Shown here piece after piece: positions 1 through 10,200 of a DNA stretch of 64,000 nucleotides. The notes under the pieces were generated by a model. That model did not search any database. It saw only the letters and a program-made list of their open reading frames with translations, and had not been told where the DNA came from. Made by a program: the position numbers and the translations under genes. The first letter of the stretch is position 1; each line of letters begins with the position of its first letter. Source of the DNA: Onchidella celtica (taxonomy: Eukaryota; Mollusca; Gastropoda; Systellommatophora; Onchidiidae); the NCBI GenBank assembly GCA_963931925.1, contig OZ007567.1, forward strand, positions 94,437,778-94,501,777, given 5' to 3'.

Positions 1-1
1 C

Positions 2-772
2 CATGAAATATCCACGTCTGATGTCAGAGAGAATGGTGGATTTCATTATTCAATCACTGACAATGTGAAATTTCAACCTACTGAATCAAGTGAGAAGCAT
101 TTGATGAATAATACAAAATCAGGTTCCTTAAGTAGTGTAGATACGGAACAGACAACCCAAGTTGATGTACACGGCCGTAGAGTGCCGGTCTTGTGTGCAG
201 ATCGGTCAGCGAGCCGTGCGTATGATGGTAATCCTATTGACTCGACCACTCTAGAGATATTGGGCGAATCGAGGTGTGAGGCCAAGACTGTATTACCACA
301 GTTACAAACATCAAAATTGCCCTATGGTGAAAACGTCTTTCAGGCAGAGAGATCTGGTGCTGTTAGTGCTGTCAACAAAAGTGATGACGATATTTTAAGT
401 GTCATGCCTCTGAGTCCACATACTCGAGAGATTTTAGCCAAATCCGATATGCATCTCTCACACACTGAATCTGACCTCCGCCCTCACAAGGGTGGCATGG
501 CCAAATCACTCACATTTTCCTGCAGCACAGACAACCTCGGGAAACCGCCTCGGCCTCCACGGTTACGGCGATTGCCATCTGTAGAATTTTTAGACCCACC
601 AATTCATGTGTTTAGATCAAACAGTAGCGCTAGCGTGTCATCTAAAACTCAGCGGCAACGGGCGAGTTCGAAGTCCCCGAAGCAGCGACGAGGGTGCTCA
701 CAGTCACCAGAGTTAGGATCTCACTCATCATCAAACAGGAGATACCCACAAGAAAGCTCTAGTCAAGCATGA
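2..772 (+). CDS. 3' end of an unidentified Ser/Pro-rich protein (partial)
   Basis: The frame is open from the first bases of the window to a TGA at 770-772, about 256 residues, so this is the C-terminal part of a longer protein, probably a last exon. The N-terminal side is outside the window. The tail is low complexity: a proline/arginine patch (KPPRPPRLRRLPS) of the kind SH3 domains bind, then a Ser/Arg/Gln-rich end with several RxxS and SP sites. No enzyme domain, membrane segment or zinc-binding motif is visible. The composition suggests a disordered regulatory tail of a signalling or scaffold protein, but I do not recognise the family and give no function. The stop is followed by AT-rich sequence that fits a 3' UTR. 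That it is coding is fairly secure from its length and its amino-acid bias; its identity is unknown. Confidence 0.6.
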   Translation, partial: HEISTSDVRENGGFHYSITDNVKFQPTESSEKHLMNNTKSGSLSSVDTEQTTQVDVHGRRVPVLCADRSASRAYDGNPIDSTTLEILGESRCEAKTVLPQLQTSKLPYGENVFQAERSGAVSAVNKSDDDILSVMPLSPHTREILAKSDMHLSHTESDLRPHKGGMAKSLTFSCSTDNLGKPPRPPRLRRLPSVEFLDPPIHVFRSNSSASVSSKTQRQRASSKSPKQRRGCSQSPELGSHSSSNRRYPQESSSQA

Positions 773-3700
773 ATCATATTTCAAGTATTATTTATATTTA
801 AGATTATTTAAGATAACGTTTTTGTTTTTAAACCGGTTTGTAACTTATTTATCTACAAGCTAAAAAGCCGCACCCCGCGCAGACTCCCCAACCACTGCCT
901 CTCCCGTCACTTTCTTCCCTCTCTACATGGTATTCCTGTGCTCTAATATTATCAGTGAACACGGTGGGTAGTTTTTAAAATCAGCCGACTGAAATGACTC
1001 ACACAGGACAAGAAGTGTTCACAACAAAGGTTATGTGCTCGTGGAAAAAAGGGATCGGGGCATGCAGTCACCAACACAAAGCAACCTTTAAAAAAAAAAG
1101 GAAAACAAATGCAATAAGAAATCCAAACGTCGGTGCACCCTCCTACATGCAAAATTTAGTTTCTGTAGGTGGCCTAATAAAAAAGCCTTTTGCGTTAAAA
1201 GGTCTAGAATTTGTGAATTATTAGATATAATAAGACAAACCTAATTTGTAAATAGCTTAAGCTTGTTTGTGATAAAGGAGATTGGCAGAACCCCAGGACT
1301 GTAATCTGTTGTCTTATTGATCACTGGTAGTCATTATAATGAAGGAAAACAGAGTTCTGTAACCTCCAGGTCATGTTGCTCATTGGCACAATTATGGTGT
1401 CTTGTCCGCGAAATGGTTGCGCTTGTTATTTGTGGAAAGAAGACAGAATTTACTATGGCTCAGTATCATGATAGTGTGTCAAGCACAAACCAAACAATAT
1501 GCGAATGCAATGTAACATCATGGTGTGAAAGATTCATTTAAGTAGTACATGCATGAAGCAATGTCTTATATAAAAAACATTTGCAAGGAACTGTGGTTTA
1601 ACAGATATATTATATCCATGGGAGGGAGGGAGGGAGACCGGGCTAGAGAAGTAGTACAGCAAGGATAACCTGGATGTAAACTTTATGTTTCCTGTTGACA
1701 ATTGCTGGGTGCTCACCTGTTATCTCTAGTGTTCCCAACTTAATTGGACTGGTTGTAGCCAAAGTTTCCTGGGCGAGGGGTGAGTGAGGGTTATCTTTGT
1801 AGTTATGTACCAGCACAATACTCATAGGTGACCTACATATAAGTACTGACCTTTTGTAATCACACTGTCCATCAAAGCAAAGAGCCTGATTAAAGGAAAT
1901 ACAGGACACAATTTAGGCAAAGAACAACCGTTCTTTTCTTTCCGGCGTTCCTCTGAATGTAACCAGTGACGCTTCAGTAGGCACATCTCCAATACATGTA
2001 TTTTTTCCTCTTCTGCACAATGAACCGTGACATGGACGGTGTTGATATAATTCTTAATTCCTATCAGAATGAAGTATAAATTGCTTTTCCAGCTGCCTCT
2101 TGAGACCACCACCAGCGATTTTGAGACACGCTTCATTAATTAGACAATGACTACACCAATAACAATTAAACTAAAATGGTCAATTACACATTAATGCATA
2201 GCGGTAACGGTAGCGTATCAAAGAATGGCGCTAACTTCAAATTTAGAGCTTACTTGGAGAAAATTGGAGCTCCCAGCGCCCAAATATCAACCTCTTTGTT
2301 TGTGCACCCAAATCTGAGAAAATGAAATTTACCAAGACCATGTTTAGTCAATCAGAAATGAAATGCGAGTGCCACTTTGTTGCCAGAAATTAACTTTGGC
2401 AGGTATAACTTCCCTCCTCACTCCCTCCACCAAAAGCCGTGATGAAAAAGTAACCAACATTCAAATCTGGTTTCCTAGTACTCCCACTGACCGAATCACC
2501 CTCCAAGAAGACATGCACAGGCCCTCACGCACAAAAACTTGCGTAATTTGCGTTCAAGGTTTTGATCTCCCATGGTTGTCAGTGGAACTAAGAACGCGAG
2601 TGGACGGCAGACGCCCAAAAATAGTACTAAGAATGGAGATAGTTCAACATGAAAAAGGTTTCGTTTCTGATTGCTGGTGCAGACAACTACATCTGAAAGC
2701 CACATTTTCCTTTTCCCGCTCGGGAATTACGCTTCAAGGCCCATAAGTCATACACAATGTCCCTCATTCCGCTTCACATCAATTGCAAACACTATTTTTT
2801 TTTATGTTTGGACCACAAAATTAGAAATATTGATCAAGGAAACTCACCCATAAAGTATGTGAACAAAATGTGATTTTTCCCCCTTTTTGTCTGAGGAGCA
2901 TTATTTTCCCCTACTTTTAAGGTTTTTGTCGCTTTACTTCGCTCGTGCCACGCGCTTCTGTCCAACGGTGTAATTTCATCCAAGGCACATGATTTAGTTT
3001 ATTGCGCTGTATCACTCGTGTACAATTTTGCCATTACTCTTTTCCCTCATTGATTTTTACGTGCAATTTTATCATCTCGTTTCTTCCTTTGGCTTGTTTT
3101 TTTTTTGTTTTGTTTTTTTCTTTTTCAAACCTTTTTTTGCAATTCCACTTGTGAAAATTCCAGGATAAATTGTGATATGTTCAGTTTTATGTGTGTATGG
3201 CAAAAACTTTTCTCAGGTTGAGTTATTGAGTTGGCAGAGGAAAGCCCTTTCACAAATTAGATTTGTCCGGGTGCTAATGAAGTCCACTCTGACAATGTAA
3301 GCACTTTAATATTTTGACGACTGTCAGCAAACTGGGCAGCCCGAAATTATACATGTAGACTAATGTTCTCAGACAGAGACGTGTTGAAATCCAAACTAAA
3401 TCAAACAACGAAGAGAATGAAGAGGCATTTTGTGAAAACAAAACAAAACAAAAAAACGGGGTGGGTAGGGTGGGTATAGAATTTGGATAAACATAATTTT
3501 GAGACCATCTTATAGACTTGGACTTGGACGTAATTCAAGTTTCCCCTTTTCGAATCCAACGCAAACTTTGCATTAGCGTCCACGGAATTCTATAATAACT
3601 AATCTACAGTCAGGATCTGATAATAGAGCTCAATGGCTTTATCTGAACGTTTTGTAGCTCCTGAATGGGCCGATTTTCTCAATGATTTTAGCGTCGGTTA

Positions 3701-3794
3701 AACAGATTGCCATCCTGATCCAGTGTTAGTGCTGGTCAGTGATAGAAATCTGCAGAATTCATAGACAGATGTGGCCACATTTTTTGGGTGTTAT
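773..3794. other. 3' UTR and intergenic stretch
   Basis: No convincing coding exon is visible. An AATAAA at 1176-1181 could be the polyadenylation signal of the upstream gene, giving a UTR of about 400 bases. The rest is AT-rich with homopolymer T runs near 3095-3140. The stretch ends at the target site of the LTR element. Confidence 0.4.
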
Positions 3795-3929
3795 TGTGGT
3801 ATGTGGTATTTTGGGATTCAGTATTTTGTCTTAAAGGAGCGTAGGAGCGTGTTCCAATCACAGTGCTTAACTGTGAGCGACAGTTAGACTGACCCGCCCC
3901 CAAGACCGTGGGAGGATGGGAAAGAATCG

Positions 3930-3936
3930 TATAAAA
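3930..3936 (+). promoter_or_regulatory. LTR TATA box
   Basis: TATAAAA lies about 31 bases before 3961, where the duplicated 93-bp block begins. The spacing is right for RNA polymerase II initiation at or near 3961, which would be the U3/R border. The same box is in the 3' LTR at 11506-11512. Confidence 0.7.
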
Positions 3937-3960
3937 CCCCGGGCCTGTCAAGCCCCAAGC

Positions 3961-4053
3961 ACTGCGTCTCTTCCCCCAGTCGAGAGCAGGTGTGTGTGTT
4001 ATTGAATAAACGTCTTTTGTGCCCTACAATAGACTTATATTCTTCTTTGACAG
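3961..4053 (+). repeat. 93-bp duplicated block in the LTR, copy A (putative R region)
   Basis: The block begins ACTGCGTCTCTTCCCCCAGT, contains AATAAA and ends TTTGACAG. An apparently identical block is at 4640-4732, and both are repeated in the 3' LTR at 11537-11629 and 12208-12300. Copy A starts at the predicted transcription start and carries the polyadenylation signal, so it most likely contains R. It is followed by GTACGT, so its end reads as a good splice donor (CAG|GTACGT). Confidence 0.85.
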
Positions 4054-4388
4054 GTACGTGCTCTTTAATACTTATAATACTGTTCTTGCTGATTTTAAGA
4101 TGATAATATCAGATGCTATCAGATATTTACGATGAGTGTAACTCTGTAAGCAATAGATATATTTTCCTCATAAGTATATACGACTCGGGAAGTTATGATA
4201 CCAGTCACTATCATAATACCAGAGTCCTAAGCTGTGGTTATGCTGTTTATATTGTTTTAGATACATGTACTGAAATACTGTATACTATCAGCGTAACCGA
4301 GCAGACTGTTTGCTCACAAATGTTATGTTATATCGACGACCACGATATTAGTGCGTACTGAATGTTTAGAAGTCTTTGGATAATATTG

Positions 4389-4469
<81 letters not shown>

Positions 4470-4482
4470 TCTCTCTCTCTCT
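4389..4482. repeat. CT microsatellite in the 5' LTR
   Basis: A nearly pure (CT)n tract of about 90 bases. Its counterpart in the 3' LTR (about 11965-12050) is 8 bases shorter, the only length difference I see between the LTRs. Confidence 0.95.
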
Positions 4483-4639
4483 GATATCGCACATCTCATG
4501 CTGTGTTCATTATCTTCACTCTTGATTTATTTACGTTTTATACATGTATTATTATTATGCTAGTCGTGTTAACTATGCCATGTGACATTACATGTAGCCT
4601 ATATATTTGTCTTGTTGTTAATTGGTATACTGTTACACG

Positions 4640-4732
4640 ACTGCGTCTCTTCCCCCAGTCGAGAGCAGGTGTGTGTGTTATTGAATAAACGTCTTTTGTG
4701 CCCTACAATAGACTTATATTCTTCTTTGACAG
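4640..4732 (+). repeat. 93-bp duplicated block in the LTR, copy B
   Basis: Same sequence as 3961-4053, but followed by TGTGAGCAG. The pyrimidine-rich CTTATATTCTTCTTTGACAG at its end looks like a 3' splice site. Splicing from 4053/4054 to 4732/4733 would remove the intervening segment and one copy. Confidence 0.85.
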
Positions 4733-4879
4733 TGTGAGCAGTTTTACCGCCCTGGCACGAACCGAGTGAATGTTGCGGCCTAACCAGCCGCAGTAACAAG
4801 AGTGAAACCCACATGAATGGTTCATCTACACCATATCTACACCTTCACCCTCACCCTAACACCATCTTGTTACAATTTC

Positions 4880-4897
4880 TGGCGCCCAACGTGGGGC
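4880..4897 (+). promoter_or_regulatory. Primer binding site, tRNA-Lys type
   Basis: TGGCGCCCAACGTGGGGC is the 18-base primer site known to pair with the 3' end of tRNA-Lys (the Lys1,2 type). It lies 5 bases after the end of the 5' LTR and begins with the expected TGG, the complement of the tRNA CCA end. Confidence 0.88.
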
Positions 4898-5033
4898 GGT
4901 AACTGACTGTCAAACGGGAGCGGAATGAGGACACAGCCTGGAACTGTATGAGTTGTATTACGAGGCACCGTGACCGGAATGACCACGTGTGAGTATCGCC
5001 GGTGCGCTGGCCTGAGAGCTGCAGCGGAGACTA

Positions 5034-5109
5034 CGAGACTGGCGACCCACCCAGGGATTCGCCGCTGACCTCGAGACTGACGACCCACCCAGGGATTCGC
5101 CGCTGAATG
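5034..5109 (+). repeat. 38-bp tandem duplication in the retrotransposon leader
   Basis: Two adjacent copies of a unit starting CGAGACTG and containing CGACCCACCCAGGGATTCGC, differing at about one base in the core. It sits in the long untranslated leader between the primer site and gag, where packaging or internal-entry structures are usually found; the role here is unknown. Confidence 0.8.
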
Positions 5110-6240
5110 GGCCCCAACGTGTGTTGCAACGTTGTGACTTTGTGTTGAACTGTAGTGTTGTTGTCAGTAATTTAACTGTCTGTGTTTGTGTTACTACCTG
5201 TTATTAGTGTTAATATGTGAATTGTTGCTAGAGGTTATCCCGGACGAATATTAGCCTATTTCAGACCATTCTTTACACAGAAGAAACGGACGAGAGGGAC
5301 TGATCACCCCTGTCGTTTGGATTTCGTCTGCGGTGGCCTCAGCTGTTTAACATGTCTAATTTTTATTTGTATTAATTTGCTTCCTTTGATGAGCATTTTT
5401 ATATATTTTTATATATTCATACTATTATTCAATGCCATTACTTTATGCATTTAGCATCTTGTGCGACCCTAAACCCTTATGTTATTTTCAGCTATCTCTA
5501 GTTATCCTTTTCCTGACTTCCCGTGCAGCGATGCAGTAATTAGCACTTCATGAATAGTATTTTGTCTTTTGGTAGTTGTGGTTTTCCACCCCTTCTGGCC
5601 TTTCCCTTTTCTTATACTTTAGTTTAGCGTTTGCACCGAGTGACCTTTCTGTCCCTCCTGCAGTTTCTGGCACATTGTCGTTAGTTAGTGTTAGTATGCG
5701 CGGAGATTTCGCACGGTCAGTATCAGTGGTAAAGACATTATCTGCTCTCCGGTGGTCTCCCGATTCTCTAGAGCACGAGCACCTGGACGGCCATAAATCA
5801 GATGCAATTAACGAGCATTCCTTTGGGTCCATCGTCCACACCACCCTCCATGGTCCGCTTAGTGTAGTAATGATGTCGTAGCAAGTCGTATTGTTTATGA
5901 CAAGATAACGCAGGGAGTGGGAAGTGTTTGCGTGACAGAGAAATTGATATTGGTCGAGATTCCTACAGGGAACGCCGTTGCGAATTAATTAAGTTGTTCG
6001 TCTTTATCTGAAATTACTTGACCCGGCGGTGAACATTAATTATACCGCTGTGTTTTCGTTCGTGCACTGTACCGTGACGCACTGACCGCCGTGCAACCGA
6101 TACGCCCCCTCCCCTTTAACTTCGCGGTGTAGCTGGGAGCGTAGAAGTGTCTGCATTTAAGCATATTATTTCAATACTGTAAAGTTTTAATTGCTGGAGT
6201 TGTTTATTGATACTTTTCTGTCATAAATAGTGATTGATAG

Positions 6241-7200
6241 ATGGCGTCCAGAAAGACAGCAGTTGCCGCGGCAAAGGAAAACTCAGACCTTCAGTCCATT
6301 CTTGATTCAATAGATTTACTGAGGCCTGAGGATAGGGAAGAAGTCGTTAAGAAGTTGCGGGGCCCTAAAACTCCGTCAGGTTCTGCAACGGAAGAAAATG
6401 TTAATACAATGTATCCTATGAGGGCAGCTGAGCAGCCCAGATTGTCTACCTTTTCGGGGGACGATGGAGTTTCGTCTCACTGCTCGTATTTGCAGTGGCG
6501 TTTGGAGGTTAAAGACCTCCAGAGGTCACAAATTTATCAAGACCGCATATTAGTTGCGGCAATGCGTCGTTCGTTAAAGGGCCTCCCTGCCGATCTTATT
6601 GTTCAGATGGGAGAGGGAGCAACGTGTGACGGAATATTACACAATTTAGACTCTTTATATGGCAATATTCTACCATCGGCCGATCTCCTCCAAAAGGTGG
6701 CAACAGCTGTACAGACACACGAGGAGTCTGTGACAGCGTGGGCTGTGCGTCTTCAATCATTAGTAGCCCAGATATCGCAAAAATCTCCACCGCTGATGAC
6801 ATCAGCGGGTGCGGCCGACATGTTGAGGTCGAGATTCTACCATGGTATGGTAGATCTCACCATGCAGCAGGCCATCAAGCACAAATACGACTCAAATTTA
6901 GATTTTGAGAAATTGTTAGTTGCCGCCCGCGTGGAGGAAGTAAGAAGTAAAACCTCAGTCACGGCATCGAGGCCAACCGTCCACAGTCTGGAACAGGTGG
7001 CTGACGGTGATACTGTACTTAGATTAGAGCGCAAGATGAGTAGTTTGGCAAAAGCAGTAGAGGGGTTGAAAATGAACGCTCGACCTCAGACTAGAATTAA
7101 TGTTACAGAACCTAGATGCTATCGTTGCAATAGGCCTGGCCATAAACAAACTCAGTGTCCTTTAAACGAACGGAGTCTGGGACGGCGGGGCGACTCCTAG
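6241..7200 (+). CDS. gag: Gag polyprotein of the Ty3/gypsy element
   Basis: A 319-residue structural protein that would form the particle and package the element RNA. A short charged N-terminus (about 1-60) precedes a helical capsid-like region (about 75-235) that begins with LSTFSGD and resembles the gypsy/PNMA-type capsid family. It ends with a nucleic-acid-binding zinc knuckle CX2CX4HX4C (C293, C296, H301, C306). The ATG at 6241 is the first long-frame start after a leader of about 1.3 kb. The last 13 codons overlap pol, and the knuckle lies just before the frameshift site, the usual gag/pol junction. The frame has no stops or obvious damage. Assignment as Gag is firm from position and knuckle; the PNMA-like resemblance is by eye. 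Confidence 0.92.
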   Translation: MASRKTAVAAAKENSDLQSILDSIDLLRPEDREEVVKKLRGPKTPSGSATEENVNTMYPMRAAEQPRLSTFSGDDGVSSHCSYLQWRLEVKDLQRSQIYQDRILVAAMRRSLKGLPADLIVQMGEGATCDGILHNLDSLYGNILPSADLLQKVATAVQTHEESVTAWAVRLQSLVAQISQKSPPLMTSAGAADMLRSRFYHGMVDLTMQQAIKHKYDSNLDFEKLLVAARVEEVRSKTSVTASRPTVHSLEQVADGDTVLRLERKMSSLAKAVEGLKMNARPQTRINVTEPRCYRCNRPGHKQTQCPLNERSLGRRGDS

Positions 7201-10200
7201 ACGGTTACAATCAAAGCCCTGTGCCTTTAGTTGGACGCGCTAATGAGGTCTTCATTAGTCTGAATAATGTTCGTACAAAGGCATTACTGGACACTGGTTC
7301 TATGGTGTCGTGCCTTTCATATCAGTTTTGTGTAAACAGAAATATTGACGTTCAACCCCTGTCCTCTGTCATGGAAATTTATGGGGCAGGTGGGGAAACT
7401 TTAAAGTATAAAGGTGTTTGTGAGATTAATGTGTCTTTGCCGTTTTGTTCCAAACCATTGAATGCACTTTTCCTTGTAGTGCCGGACACGCAATATAACA
7501 AACGTGTCCCCGCCCTAATTGGCATGAATATTCTGCAGGAGCTTGTACCACTATGTTCTCCAGCTGTTTCTCTTCCATCCGCATTGGAATTAACGCTGGG
7601 GGCGGTGATGTCCCATGTGTCAGCCGTAAAGAGTGATAGAAATCTTGGTTTTCTTTGTACTGATAGTCAAGAGACTTTGCGGCCTGGTGAGTCGAAAATG
7701 ATTGCGGGAAATTTATGTATGCCGGCTCTGACAGCCCCTACCACAGTCATACTAGAAGAATTCACCAATGGTTTACCTGGCGGCGTCAGAGTGAGCTCAG
7801 GGGTGATTGATGTTAAACCCATGAAGTCAATTAGTCAAGTAAATGTACTAGTTAGGAATACGTCAGCTCGCACGCTAACTATTCCTATGCGCACCAATGT
7901 TTGTTCCGTGCAAGTAGCGCAGATTCAAACAAAGTCAAATCAGACTGCAGAATATCCACAAGTGTCTGATGTCACCGAAGCCATGTTACAGACCATACCA
8001 TCCAATGTGACTGAAAGCGAGGCGCGTCAGTTAAAACAACTCTTAAAGAAATATAGCCATATCTTCTCGAACCATCATTTGGACTTGGGAAAAACTAACA
8101 TCACGCAACACCATATAAAGCTAACAGATGAAACACCATTTAAAGATAGATACAGAAAGATTCCCCATGCGATGATTGAAGAAGTTAGGAAAGAGATAGC
8201 TGATATGTTGGACCAAGGCGTGATTCGTCCGTCACAAAGTTCATTCAGTTCGAACTGCGTTCTAGTTCGAAAACCAGATGGAAGTTTACGAGTATGTATA
8301 GATTACCGAAAGCTAAACGCGAGAACAGTCAAAGATGCATATGCTATTCCAAGAATTGAAGACACCTTAGATGCGCTTCATGGATCCCACTATTTTTCTT
8401 CACTTGACTTAAAAAGCGGGTATTGGCAGATTGAAGTTGCGGAGGAAGATATTTCAAAAACTGCTTTCACGGTTGGGAATTTAGGTTTCTATGAATGTTG
8501 TCGTTTACCATTTGGCGTTACCAATGGGGTTGCAACTTTTCAGAGATGTATGGAAACATGTATGGGAGATTCGAATCTCAAAGACTGTCTTCTTTACCTA
8601 GATGATATCATTGTATTCAGTAGAACTTTTAATGAGCACCTTCAGAAGTTGGAGACAATTTTCAGAAAACTGTCTGATGCGGGACTTAAACTAAAACCTT
8701 CTAAATGTAAATTTCTCCAGAGTGAGTTGAAATATCTTGGACATGTGGTTTCCAAAGACGGCGTGTCTTGTGACCCAGAAAAAATAGAATGCGTGCAGAA
8801 ATGGCCAGTTCCAAAGACACTTAAAGAACTCCAGAGTTTTCTAGGATTTGTGGGTTTTTATCGTCGTTTTGTACCAAACTTTTCTTCTATTGCCAAACCC
8901 CTTCATAGGCTCCTACAGGACGTCGGGGGAAAGAGGGGCAGCACTAAAATAGTTTGGAGTGACGATCAACAGGCGGCATTTGATCAGTTAAAAGATCTTG
9001 TAGTTGACGCACCTGTTCTGGCTTATGCCGATTACTCTAAAGATTTCATTCTTCACACTGATGCTTCATCTGAGGCGATAGGTGCTGTTTTGTACCAGGA
9101 ACAGGATGGCAGGAAACGTGTAATAGCGTTTGCAAGTAGAGGTCTTTCTAAGTCTGAGAGAAATTATCCTGCCCATAAACTTGAATTTCTCGCCTTAAAA
9201 TGGACTGTTACTGAGAAATTTTATGATTATTTATATGGAAACAAATTTTGTGTGTACACTGATAATAACCCACTGACTTATGTAATGACTTCAGCTAAGC
9301 TTGATGCTACTGGTCACAGATGGGTTGCGCATCTCTCGGAATTTGATTTCGAATTGAAGTACAAACCAGGAAAGTGTAATCGAGATGCGGATGGTTTGTC
9401 TCGGATTAAATGGCCATGCACTGTCCATAGTAATGTAATTCAAGCAGCCCTACAGGGTTCCACTGTTCACACACCCTTGAGTGATATTTTGGATAGTGGC
9501 ACAAATTTAGAAGATAGGGAGGCTGATAACATTCCTGACAATTCAGCCTTGTTTGAACAGGTTGACACAAAAATTGACTGGGCCAACGCTCAGCAATGTG
9601 ACAGAAATATTAATGAGGTGATATCGTGCATAGAAGAGTCCGTATCAAAGTCGAAGTGCACTACGGGTGTAAGGCAACTTCTGAAAGAGGGAAGTAAGCT
9701 GAAAATGAAAGAAGGTGTATTGTATAGGCAATGTCATGAACATGATAATACCATCTTCCAGTTGGTGTTGCCTGTGGCTTTCCGCCAGAAAGCTTTGAAG
9801 GGAGTTCATGATGATTGTGGGCACCTTGGGATTGATAAGACTTTGGATCTCTTACGTAAGCGATTCTTCTGGCCTGGCATGTCACAGGACGTGAAAAGAT
9901 ATATTGCTTCGTGTAAACGTTGTGTCTGCAGGAAGGCAGATACACATCAGCGGGCTCCTCTCGTAAGCATTACGACAAGTCAGCCTATGGAATTAGTTTG
10001 CATTGATTATCTGTCTCTTGAACCTTGCTCAGGAGGGATAGAAAATATACTTGTCATCACTGATCATTTCAGTAAATATGCACAAGCCATACCGACGCGT
10101 AATCAAACAGCACAAACAACTGCGAAAGTCTTGTTTGATAATTTTATTGTTCATTACGGTCTACCCGCTAGACTTCATTCAGACCAAGGACGAGCCTTTG

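Larger units (their letters stand above)
3795..4874 (+). repeat. 5' LTR (1,080 bp)
   Basis: It matches the 3' LTR at 11371-12442 at a constant offset of 7,576 bases up to the CT microsatellite and 7,568 after it. It contains a TATAAAA box at 3930-3936, a likely start site about 30 bases on, and AATAAA at 4005-4010. It also contains an unusual internal 93-bp direct duplication (3961-4053 and 4640-4732). Confidence 0.95.

Noticed and set aside
4113-4361. An 82-codon frame repeated at 11689-11937
   Set aside because: It lies inside the LTRs and is repeated only because the LTRs are duplicated; no protein features.
5548-5881. Open frames of about 100 codons in the retrotransposon leader
   Set aside because: Both strands are open by chance and no domain is visible; the leader is better read as untranslated.
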